Shown here one piece after another: positions 1-7,342 of a DNA stretch of 9,873 bases (the stretch's first letter is position 1; every line of letters starts with the position of its first letter). The DNA comes from JADMII01 sp036278595. GTDB lineage: Bacteria; Chloroflexota; Dehalococcoidia; DSTF01; JACRBR01. The position numbers were made by a program, and so were the translations under genes. The stretch covers positions 1 to 9,873 of the forward strand of contig DASUKS010000141.1 in NCBI GenBank assembly GCA_036278595.1. Reading direction: 5' to 3'. Below the pieces are notes generated by a model. That model searched no databases. It worked only from the letters and a program-made list of their open reading frames with translations, and had not been told where the DNA came from.

Positions 1-43
1 ACCGCATCCACGTCTGAGCCGGGGATGATTCGGATAACGAACA

Positions 44-69
44 GGGCGGGCACATGGGCCCGCCCCTAC
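44..69. repeat. Dispersed hairpin repeat, copy A
   Basis: An inverted repeat with perfect 8-bp arms GGGCGGGC (44-51) and GCCCGCCC (58-65) around the loop ACATGG, followed by CTAC. The reverse complement of 2395-2420 matches this stretch at 24 of 26 positions, and both differences are in the loop. It is therefore a dispersed hairpin element of REP type present at least twice here. No coding function is suggested. Confidence 0.75.
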
Positions 70-74
70 AATCA

Positions 75-193
75 CCTGCGACCTGCGACCTGCGACCTGC
101 GACCTGCGACCTGCGACCTGCGACCCGCGACCCGCGACCCGCGACCCGCGACCCGCGGCCTGCGACCTGCGACCTGCGACCTGCGACCTGCGA
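75..193. repeat. Heptanucleotide tandem array (CCTGCGA)17
   Basis: Seventeen head-to-tail 7-bp units without any phase break: seven CCTGCGA, four CCCGCGA, one CCCGCGG, then five CCTGCGA. The variant units form one central block, as expected if units spread by slipped-strand copying or unequal exchange. It lies about 155 bp before the Ku start and ends just before the presumed Ku promoter region. Open frames through it on both strands are low-complexity and not believable genes. The rest of 1-349 holds copy A of a hairpin repeat, two TTGACA boxes and the Ku leader. Confidence 0.95.
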
Positions 194-227
194 CTGAATT
201 GTGGATCGCAGGCGATTCGCCCGCGAA

Positions 228-309
228 TTGACAGAACCGCAATGACACCGCATCGATACGAATCGGCGCCCGCTCCCCGATTGACACCGTGCGCGCCCGT
301 CGTTCAAGC
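228..309 (+). promoter_or_regulatory. Candidate promoter region for ku-ligase operon
   Basis: Two perfect -35 hexamers TTGACA occur at 228-233 and 281-286, about 50 bp apart and each within a similar context (AATTGACA and GATTGACACCG). Neither has a convincing -10 box at 17-18 bp: the best are ATCGAT at 252-257 and TCAAGC at 304-309. Only the -35 elements are clear, so the exact promoter is uncertain. It is placed here because this is the only non-repeat stretch upstream of Ku. Confidence 0.3.
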
Positions 310-336
310 TTGGCCTGTGTGCCCGTGCGCGCACGA

Positions 337-342
337 AAGGAG
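337..342 (+). promoter_or_regulatory. Ribosome binding site of ku
   Basis: AAGGAG lies 7 bp before the ATG at 350 and decides the start over an in-frame upstream ATG at 242. It is part of GGAGCTCC (339-346), a self-complementary octamer, and is preceded by the palindrome GTGCGCGCAC (325-334), so the leader could fold near the ribosome site. Confidence 0.8.
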
Positions 343-349
343 CTCCCCG

Positions 350-1192
350 ATGCCACGAGCGATCTGGAAAGGCGCGGTCAGCTTCGGCCTCGTCGCCATC
401 CCCGTCAAGCTGTACACAGCCACGGAGGATAAGGACATCTCCTTCCATCTGCTCCACAAGAAGGACCACGCGCGCATCAAGCAGCAGCGCTACTGCCCCG
501 AGGACGACGCCGTCGTCGAGTGGAACGATGTCGTCCGCGGCTACGAGATTGCGCCCGACCAGTACGTCGTCATGGAGCCGGAGGACTTCGACAAGGTACC
601 GGTCGACACGACCCACACCATCGAGATCACGGACTTCGTCCCCGACGAGCAGATCGATCCGATCTACTACCAGAAGACCTACTACCTCGAGCCCGAGCGC
701 ACCGGCGGCAAGCCGTTCGCACTGCTCCGCGAGGTCCTCAAGGACTCGAAGCTCATCGCCCTCGCGAAGGTCACCCTCCGCCAGAAGGAGCAGCTCTGCA
801 CGCTCCGCCTGTACGAGAACACCATCGCACTCGAGACCATGTTCTACGCCGACGAGATCCGCAGCGCCGAGGGCCTCGACATCCCCGAGATGGACAAGGT
901 CAGCGACCGCGAGCTCAAAATGGCGAAGTCGCTCGTCGACATGCTCACCGGCGACTTCGAGCCCGAGAAGTACCAGGACAACTACCGCGACGCGCTGCTC
1001 GAGCTCATCGAGCGCAAGGCCGAGGGCGAAGAGATCAAGCGCCCGGCGCCCGTCGCCGGCAAGGTCACCGACCTCATGGAGGCCCTGCGCAAGAGCATCG
1101 ACTCCGCCAAGCGCGACCGCGGCCGTGCGGCCGAAGAGCCCGAGGAAGAGGAGCGAGAAGCGAAGCCTGCACGCCGCCGCCGCGCCGGATGA
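350..1192 (+). CDS. ku: Ku protein, bacterial non-homologous end joining
   Basis: 280-residue bacterial Ku, which forms a homodimeric ring on double-strand DNA ends and recruits a ligase (family knowledge). The N-terminus MPRAIWKGAVSFGLVAIPVK matches the family opening, followed by LYTATEDKDISFHLLHKKD and an intact Ku core with YYLEPERTGGKPF. Near the C-terminus VTDLMEALRKSI fits the minimal Ku C-terminal segment that contacts LigD in studied species, followed by an acidic then basic tail (EEPEEEER, RRRRAG). The chosen ATG has an AAGGAG 7 bp upstream; the longer frame from 242 would add 36 residues unlike Ku. The TGA stop overlaps the ATG of the next gene as ATGA, so the two products are almost certainly made in a coupled way. 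Length is normal for the family and no defect is seen. Confidence 0.95.
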   Translation: MPRAIWKGAVSFGLVAIPVKLYTATEDKDISFHLLHKKDHARIKQQRYCPEDDAVVEWNDVVRGYEIAPDQYVVMEPEDFDKVPVDTTHTIEITDFVPDEQIDPIYYQKTYYLEPERTGGKPFALLREVLKDSKLIALAKVTLRQKEQLCTLRLYENTIALETMFYADEIRSAEGLDIPEMDKVSDRELKMAKSLVDMLTGDFEPEKYQDNYRDALLELIERKAEGEEIKRPAPVAGKVTDLMEALRKSIDSAKRDRGRAAEEPEEEEREAKPARRRRAG

Positions 1193-2217
1193 GCCCGACG
1201 TCGAACGAACGCCCGCTGCGCACGAACGTCGCGCCCATGTCCGGCCGCATGCCGGACCGCCTCGCGCCGATGCTCGCCGTCCCCGCGTCGGAGCCCTTCG
1301 ACTCGCCCGACCACATCTTCGAGCTGATGTGGGGCGGCGTCCGCGCCCAGGCGCGCGTCGCGCAGGGCGAAGTGCGCCTGCTCGGCCGCAACGGCAGCGA
1401 CCTGCTGCCCGCGTTCGAAGAGCTCGCCCGCATCCCCGCGCTGCTGCACGCGCATGAGGCCATCCTCGACGGCGAGATCGTCGCGCTCGATGCCAACGGC
1501 CAGCCCTCGTTCGACCTGCTCCGCCCGCGCCTGCACGGCCTGCTCGCGCCCGACGCCGGCACGCCCCCCGCGTCCCTCAAGCGCCGCCCGCCCGGGCAGA
1601 TCGTCTACCAGGCGTTCGACGTGCTCTGGCTCGACGGCCGCTCGCTCATCGACCGCCCGCTCTGGCAGCGCAAGAACCGCCTGCACGAGATCATCACGCC
1701 CGGCGCCGAGTTCACCGCCGTCGACTTCGTGAACGACGAGGGCGCCGCATTCTTCGACGCCGTCCTCCAGCGCAAGCTCGAAGGGATCATCGCGAAGGAG
1801 AAGGCCGGCTCCTACACACCCGGCGCGCGCTCGCGAAGCTGGGTCGAAATCCGGGCGCTGCAGAGCGCCGACTTCGTCATCGGCGGCTACTCGTTCGGTG
1901 GCGCCCGCCGCAAGGGCGAGCCCTTCAGCCAGCTCCTGCTCGGCGCCTACGAGGATGGCCGCTTCGAGTACGTCGGCGCCGTCTTAGGCGGCCTCACCGA
2001 CGCCGAGGCGCGAGCGCTCGTCGGGCGCCTCGAGCCGCACGTCATCGAGCAGTCAGCCTTCCACGACCCACCGTCGATCCCGCGCCTGATCTACTGGACG
2101 CAGCCCGCGCTCGTCTGCCACGTGCGCTTCAGCGAATGGAGCCCCGACGGCTACCTCCGCTTCCCCATCTTCAACGCCCTCCGCCCCGATCTCTCCCCCG
2201 AAGACTGCGCCCTCTAA
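1189..2217 (+). CDS. LigD-type ATP-dependent DNA ligase domain protein, catalytic lysine missing
   Basis: 342-residue protein matching the ligase domain of LigD: nucleotidyltransferase part (about 24-225) and OB-fold (about 235-340). RLAPMLA (24-30) is the usual opening. Motif III LDGEIVALD (93-101), motif IIIa YQAFDVLWLDG (140-150) and motif IV EGIIAK (198-203) are intact. The OB part has GGLTDAEA, FSEWSPDGYLRFP and NALRPD. Motif I, normally KxDG with the lysine that takes AMP, reads M47-W-G49-G50, each change one base from AAG and GAC. Motif V, normally WLKxK, reads W218-V-E220-I-R222. Ligation by the standard mechanism should be impossible. The reading frame is otherwise clean over the whole length, so it appears selected rather than decaying. 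There are no polymerase or phosphoesterase domains. Start chosen at 1189 because of the ATGA overlap with Ku; M17 or M21 are alternatives. Likely role (inference): structural partner of Ku, or regulator of an active ligase encoded elsewhere. Confidence 0.88.
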   Translation: MSPTSNERPLRTNVAPMSGRMPDRLAPMLAVPASEPFDSPDHIFELMWGGVRAQARVAQGEVRLLGRNGSDLLPAFEELARIPALLHAHEAILDGEIVALDANGQPSFDLLRPRLHGLLAPDAGTPPASLKRRPPGQIVYQAFDVLWLDGRSLIDRPLWQRKNRLHEIITPGAEFTAVDFVNDEGAAFFDAVLQRKLEGIIAKEKAGSYTPGARSRSWVEIRALQSADFVIGGYSFGGARRKGEPFSQLLLGAYEDGRFEYVGAVLGGLTDAEARALVGRLEPHVIEQSAFHDPPSIPRLIYWTQPALVCHVRFSEWSPDGYLRFPIFNALRPDLSPEDCAL

Positions 2218-2337
2218 CCTCGCCCGTCGCCGCGACGTCGGCTCCTCACGCACTGTCGCCGAAGATGGAAGCTGGAAGCTGCATCATTCGCGGTGGAATG
2301 GGCCGTCCGTTCATCCCCGTGCACGCATCGGCAAGCC

Positions 2338-2350
2338 GTAGGGACGCTGC
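2338..2350. repeat. Degenerate GTAGGG-type repeat fragment
   Basis: GTAGGGACGCTGC followed by TCGCCGCGCCC resembles, with small gaps, the reverse complement of 2507-2531 (GTAGGGGCGACGCTGC...). It appears to be a decayed copy of the same small repeat. Confidence 0.4.
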
Positions 2351-2394
2351 TCGCCGCGCCCTTTCCCGCACATGACCGCGCGCGCCGGCACGTG

Positions 2395-2420
2395 GTAGGG
2401 GCGGGCCTGTGTGCCCGCCC
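2395..2420. repeat. Dispersed hairpin repeat, copy B
   Basis: GTAG followed by perfect 8-bp arms GGGCGGGC (2399-2406) and GCCCGCCC (2413-2420) around the loop CTGTGT. It is the inverted counterpart of 44-69 with 24 of 26 matches. The sub-sequence GGCCTGTGTGCCCG (2404-2417) also occurs exactly at 312-325 in the Ku leader. Confidence 0.75.
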
Positions 2421-2506
2421 GCTCCGGTCCGCGGACGAGGCAGCGTACGCACACGTATCCCCGGCGGCCGCCACACCAGTCCACACAGCCGTGCTGAACC
2501 CACAAC

Positions 2507-2531
2507 GGGCGGCACGCAGCGTCGCCCCTAC
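2507..2531. repeat. GTAGGGGCG-type hairpin repeat, inverted relative to copy B
   Basis: Begins GGGCGGCACGCAGCG and ends TCGCCCCTAC, with GGGCG and CGCCC able to pair across it. Its outer CGCCCCTAC (2523-2531) is the exact reverse complement of GTAGGGGCG at 2395-2403, so the two enclose a 137-bp block. Confidence 0.55.
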
Positions 2532-2584
2532 GCAGCACCATACCGGCCACGCCGGCTGCAACCACGGCCGCGCACGAACGCAAA

Positions 2585-2610
2585 GAAGCTGGAGTCGCGA
2601 CTCCAGCTTC
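2585..2610. repeat. Perfect 26-bp palindrome between convergent genes
   Basis: The 13-bp arm GAAGCTGGAGTCG is followed at once by its exact reverse complement, with the centre between 2597 and 2598. As RNA it gives a very stable hairpin from either strand. It sits in the gap between convergent genes, so a role as a bidirectional terminator or RNA 3' end stabiliser is possible, but there is no T-run after it. As DNA it could bind a dimeric protein. Confidence 0.8.
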
Positions 2611-2657
2611 CATCCTCCAGCGTCACGGCGAAGCGACCACGGCTCGCCGTTTCGCGC

Positions 2658-3059
2658 CTATCCCCGGCGCGTCCGGTCGCGGATGATCGGCGCGCCCGAT
2701 GCCCGCATCTTCTTCTCTTCCTTCGCCCGCGCGTGCGCCTTGTCCTGCGCGATCTCCACCTCGCCCTTCGACGCACGCCGCCGCGGCTCCGGCTTCACCA
2801 GCTCCGGGTGCTCGTTCGGCCGGAACTTCCCCTTCAGCGGCTGCTTCACCTCCTTGCCGAGGTGCCAGTACGTCCCACGGTCCGGGATCGAGCGCGGGTA
2901 TCCCTCGCGCATTGTGAACGCCGAGAACGACGTCGGCGGGATGCGCTCCGCCGTCTTCTTGCAGACCGGGCACGGCGCCGGCTCCGACGCCTTGCTGATC
3001 GGCCGCATCGTCTCGAACACGCCGTCGCAGCGCTTGCAGTAGAACTCGTACAGCGGCAT
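2658..3059 (-). CDS. FmdB-family zinc ribbon protein
   Basis: 133 residues. The N-terminal MPLYEFYCKRCDGVFE is the hallmark of the FmdB/CxxC-CxxC regulatory-protein family, with a zinc ribbon from C8-x2-C11 and C30-x2-C33. The family is small (often 70-110 residues) and of unproven biochemical role; FmdB was named from a putative regulator of formamidase. After the ribbon comes a segment with PRSIPDRGTYWHLGKEVKQP and then a highly charged, mostly basic C-terminal part (about 75-133) with many K, R and E, probably disordered or helical. The start is well supported: AGGGAGGGG lies just upstream on the minus strand (around 3063-3072). It follows rpoD in the same direction after 187 bp, so it may be read through from that operon or have its own promoter; no good -10 box was seen. 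Confidence 0.85.
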   Translation of the reverse strand: MPLYEFYCKRCDGVFETMRPISKASEPAPCPVCKKTAERIPPTSFSAFTMREGYPRSIPDRGTYWHLGKEVKQPLKGKFRPNEHPELVKPEPRRRASKGEVEIAQDKAHARAKEEKKMRASGAPIIRDRTRRG

Positions 3060-3188
3060 ACAGCCCCTCCCTCTCCGCGATCAGGCTAGCGAATCAGCGC
3101 CCACCGCAGAAGCCGCCGCCCGTCGAAGCACCGACGCTGTTGTCCCTTCGCCGATCTCTGCTGTCGTGCAAGGGCCACGCACCCCCAC

Positions 3189-3214
3189 AAAAGAAAAACG
3201 GCCGCCGGTGACCC
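3189..3214 (-). terminator. Possible weak terminator after rpoD
   Basis: On the minus strand, downstream of the rpoD stop, a GC-rich segment with a possible 4-bp stem (GGTC/GGCC, loop ACCGGC) is followed by TTTTTCTTTT (complement of 3189-3198). The T-run is the best in the window, but the stem is short, so the call is tentative. Confidence 0.3.
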
Positions 3215-3215
3215 A

Positions 3216-3243
3216 CCTGCGACCTGAAACCCGCGACCTGCGA
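3216..3243. repeat. Four in-phase CCTGCGA-type heptamers next to rpoD stop
   Basis: CCTGCGA, CCTGAAA, CCCGCGA, CCTGCGA, continuous in 7-bp phase. Same unit and same CCTGCGA/CCCGCGA variants as the large array at 75-193. It ends 3 bp from the rpoD stop codon (3247-3249). Confidence 0.85.
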
Positions 3244-3246
3244 CGA

Positions 3247-4815
<1,569 letters not shown>

Positions 4816-4824
4816 TCACACACC

Positions 4825-6765
4825 TCACCGGGCGGGGCGCTCGGTTCCGCGTTGCTGGTTCAGTAGCCGTTGATGGACCTTCAGTCCGGCTTCCATATCC
4901 TCGACGAAGGCCGCGGCGGGATCAGCCTCATCGTTTGCGGGATCATACGCGTCCGGCGCCTGCGATCGCCAGTGATCCATTGCGCGTTCCGCGATCTCCG
5001 CGCCGTTCGCCGCCGCCAGTTCGGCGACGACCGCAACGCTCGCGCGCTTCGCGAGCCGCAACCGATCCTGTTCGATGCGCTCGACTATAGAACGCAGTGC
5101 GCGGGGTAATGCATCGTCATCAAACGGAGGAAGATCGAGGTTTACGACGCGCTCGAACTGCGGACGCAGATCGGGCGTGAGCGATGCCTCAAACGACTCC
5201 CCTTCGTTCGACCACTCGACCCACGCAGCGAACAGTGCGCGGTTCTCGCTCTGCCCGAATAGTTCCGGCGTAATGTCCAGACTCTCGGCGCGCAGCACAG
5301 GATAGCGGAAAAGCAAGGCCAGACAAAACTCTTCCCTGGCATCGCGCACGCTCGCGCGTACCACTCTTGTCGTGTCAAGTTCGCCCGCATCCTGCGGCCG
5401 CGGCGCCCGCTGCGGCGCCGTGCGCGGACGCCGCATCTCCTGCCGCAGTGTCGCCTCGTCGACGTGCGCGGCGCGCGCGAGTCGCTGCAGGTAGTGCGAC
5501 TGCACGACGCGATCGCCCACGGCCGCGATCATCGGCAGCAGCTCCGACACCGCCGCCGATCGTTCGCGCGGCGATGCCGCATCGTGCCGCGCCAGCGTGG
5601 CGTCGAAGAGATGGTCGAGCACCGGCTTCGCGCTCGCGATCAGCTCGCGCCACAGATCCGGATCCGAGCGGATCGTCTCGTCCGGGTCGCGCCCCTCCGG
5701 CATCGTCAGCACGCGGATGTCCGCCGCGAGCGTCTCCTGGTGACGGATGACGCCGCGCCAGTCGACGAGCGGCGTCCCCTCGCGGTCCACCGCGTCGGCG
5801 ACGACGCGCACGCCGCGCAGCGTCGCCTCGCTGCCCGCCGCGTCGGCATCGAGCGCCAGCGTGATGCTGCGCGTGTAGCGCTTCAGCAGCGTCACCTGCC
5901 GCTCGGTCAGCGCCGTCCCCATCGAGGCGATCACGTTCGTGAAGCCGTGCTCGTGCGCGGCGATCACGTCCATGTACCCCTCGACGATCACCGCTCCCTC
6001 GGCGCGGATCGCGTCCTTCGCCAGGTCGAGCGCGTACAGCAGCGCGCCCTTGTCGAACGCCGGCGTCTGCGGCGTGTTGACGTACTTCGCGTGCACGTCG
6101 CCGCCGCCCAGCGCCTCGCCCGGCAGCATGCGCCCGCCGAAGCCCGCGATGCGCCCGCGATCGTCGCGGATCGGGAACATCAGCCGGTGCCGGAAGCGGT
6201 CGTACACGCCGCGATCGCCCTCGACGGCGAGGCCCGCGTTGCGCACGTCTTTCGCGTCGAAGCCGCGGCCCGCCAGGTGCCCGAGCAGCGCATCCCAGCT
6301 GTTCGGCGCGTAACCGATCTGAAACTGCTCGACCGACGCATCAGCCAGCCGCCGCTCCGCGACGTACGCGCGCGCCGCGCCCGCGCGGTCCGACTCCAGC
6401 AGGCTCGCGTGAAAGAACGCCGCCGCCGCCTCGTTGATCTCGTGCAGCCGCGCGCGCTGGCTGTCCTCCTGCGTATTGCGGCGCGAGTCCAGCTCGACGC
6501 CCGCGCGCTCCGCGAGCATGCGCAGCGCCTCGCGGAACTCGATGCCGTCCTTCTTCATCACGAACTGGAAGATGTCGCCGCCCGTCCCGCACGCGCCGAA
6601 GCAGTGCCACGTCTGCCGCGCCGGGTCGACGTGGAACGACGGCGTGCGCTCGCTGTGGAACGGGCACAGCCCCGTGAAGCCGCGACCCGCCTTCTTCAGC
6701 GTCACGTACTGCGACACCAGGTCGACGATGTCGATGCGCTGCTTGACGTCTTCGATGCTGCTCAT
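4825..6765 (-). CDS. dnaG: DNA primase DnaG
   Basis: 646-residue primase that makes RNA primers at the replication fork with DnaB helicase. The N-terminal zinc finger (about 1-95) has CPFH (C34, H37), then SERTPSFHVD, then HCFGACGTGGD with C55 and C59, i.e. C-x3-C rather than the more common C-x2-C. The RNA polymerase core includes VYDRFRHRLMFPIRDDRGRI (187-206). The Toprim domain has the catalytic glutamate in VEGYMDVI (E262) and the metal-binding DADAAG (D306, D308). An extra segment of roughly 25 residues (about 325-350, with LVDWRGVIRHQETLAADIRV) follows, before PEGRDPDETI. After a Pro/Arg-rich linker (445-460) a helical C-terminal region probably binds helicase. The stop is 9 bp before rpoD and the start 13 bp after the DinB-like stop, with GGAG as a weak ribosome site. 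All key catalytic residues are present. Confidence 0.97.
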   Translation of the reverse strand: MSSIEDVKQRIDIVDLVSQYVTLKKAGRGFTGLCPFHSERTPSFHVDPARQTWHCFGACGTGGDIFQFVMKKDGIEFREALRMLAERAGVELDSRRNTQEDSQRARLHEINEAAAAFFHASLLESDRAGAARAYVAERRLADASVEQFQIGYAPNSWDALLGHLAGRGFDAKDVRNAGLAVEGDRGVYDRFRHRLMFPIRDDRGRIAGFGGRMLPGEALGGGDVHAKYVNTPQTPAFDKGALLYALDLAKDAIRAEGAVIVEGYMDVIAAHEHGFTNVIASMGTALTERQVTLLKRYTRSITLALDADAAGSEATLRGVRVVADAVDREGTPLVDWRGVIRHQETLAADIRVLTMPEGRDPDETIRSDPDLWRELIASAKPVLDHLFDATLARHDAASPRERSAAVSELLPMIAAVGDRVVQSHYLQRLARAAHVDEATLRQEMRRPRTAPQRAPRPQDAGELDTTRVVRASVRDAREEFCLALLFRYPVLRAESLDITPELFGQSENRALFAAWVEWSNEGESFEASLTPDLRPQFERVVNLDLPPFDDDALPRALRSIVERIEQDRLRLAKRASVAVVAELAAANGAEIAERAMDHWRSQAPDAYDPANDEADPAAAFVEDMEAGLKVHQRLLNQQRGTERPAR

Positions 6766-6778
6766 CGCGCTCCGCCCA

Positions 6779-7288
6779 TCAGCGCTGCTCCGCGAGCGGG
6801 ATGATCATCGGGCGCGTTACCGGCGCCTGCGCCGCGAGCCGCGCGACGTCCGCCGCGTGCTCGGCTTCGTGCGTGGCCATCTTGTCCGCGAGCTGCACGA
6901 TCGTCATGCGCCCCAGCCGCTCGTGGATCACCGCGCGCTGCAACCGCGTGTCATCGCACGCCGCCAGCACGTCCTCGAGCGAGCGGCGCGTCGCCTGCAG
7001 TCCGTGGATCATCTGCGGCACGGCGAGATGCTGCGCGAGCGCCGGGTCGTCATCGTTCGCGACGCGCGTCGAAGGCACATGCGGCTCGTCCTCGTGCAGC
7101 GCCAGCTGCGCCCGCTCGCTGAACACGCGCTCGGTGCGCAGCAGGTGCGCGAGATGTGTCGCAATCGACCACGATTCGCCTGCGGGCACATGCCGGAACT
7201 GCTCTTCGTTCAGCCCGCGCAGCGGCGCGAACAGCGACTCGCGGCTGCCCCGCAGATCGGACGTTAACTGCGCGACGGTGATCGTCAT
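6779..7288 (-). CDS. DinB-superfamily four-helix bundle protein
   Basis: 169 residues from the chosen start. The pattern fits the DinB/DfsB-like superfamily: W40-SIATHLAHLL on one helix and ATHEAEHAADVARL near the end, giving candidate metal-binding histidines H45 or H48, H140 and H144. Members include thiol transferases and maleylpyruvate isomerase-like enzymes as well as many uncharacterised proteins; the name comes from a Bacillus damage-inducible gene and is unrelated to DinB polymerase IV. Substrate cannot be told from sequence. I chose the ATG at 7288 (AGGTGG 9 bp upstream) over one 7 codons earlier at 7309, which has no ribosome site. It is the first gene of a tight minus-strand cluster with dnaG and rpoD, behind a candidate promoter at 7343-7373. 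Its place in that operon is unusual, and no SOS box was seen. Confidence 0.8.
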   Translation of the reverse strand: MTITVAQLTSDLRGSRESLFAPLRGLNEEQFRHVPAGESWSIATHLAHLLRTERVFSERAQLALHEDEPHVPSTRVANDDDPALAQHLAVPQMIHGLQATRRSLEDVLAACDDTRLQRAVIHERLGRMTIVQLADKMATHEAEHAADVARLAAQAPVTRPMIIPLAEQR

Positions 7289-7342
7289 GGTGCCCCGCCA
7301 CCTGCGCATGGCTATTTGTCGTGTGCCCTGAGGAGTCGGCGC

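Larger units (their letters stand above)
2264..2614. repeat. 351-bp segment bounded by inverted 13-mers (possible MITE-like element)
   Basis: GATGGAAGCTGGA at 2264-2276 is repeated as its exact reverse complement at 2602-2614, and the match extends to 15 of 17 bases outward. The left arm contains two tandem copies of the heptamer GGAAGCT (2267-2280). The interior has no gene. Short terminal inverted repeats around a non-coding body resemble a miniature inverted-repeat element, but no target-site duplication is obvious, so this could be only a cluster of repeats. Confidence 0.45.
2218..2657. other. Gene-free convergent gap rich in small inverted repeats
   Basis: 440 bp between the ends of the ligase-like gene and the FmdB-like gene. 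Open frames exist on both strands but have no family likeness and run across hairpin repeats. It holds a 351-bp stretch bounded by inverted 13-mers, two to three GTAGGG-type repeats and a 26-bp perfect palindrome, listed separately. No transposase or tRNA is visible. Confidence 0.7.

Noticed and set aside
1..17. Possible end of an upstream gene (codons for RIHV then TGA at 15-17)
   Set aside because: Four codons are too few to support a gene.
242..349. Ku start at the upstream in-frame ATG
   Set aside because: It adds 36 residues with no Ku likeness, has no ribosome site, and crosses a dispersed repeat fragment. The ATG at 350 has AAGGAG at 7 bp and the standard Ku N-terminus.
75..356. Protein with heptapeptide repeats encoded on either strand of the CCTGCGA array
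   Set aside because: Low-complexity product, no ribosome site, and the frame is open only because seven-base units lacking stops are repeated.
520..1188. Ligase-like frame extended upstream through the Ku gene
   Set aside because: This stretch is an arginine- and proline-rich shadow of the Ku gene in another frame with no domain likeness.
1189..2217. Ligase-like gene as a frameshifted pseudogene
   Set aside because: No internal stop or frame change; the changes are clean substitutions at catalytic sites while fold-defining motifs are kept.
2293..3042. Plus-strand open frame across the gap and the FmdB-like gene
   Set aside because: It runs antisense to a well-recognised zinc ribbon gene and through hairpin repeats, with no family likeness.
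7289..7309. Longer start of the DinB-like protein (seven extra residues)
   Set aside because: No ribosome site before the first ATG, while the ATG at 7288 has AGGTGG and matches the usual start of the domain.
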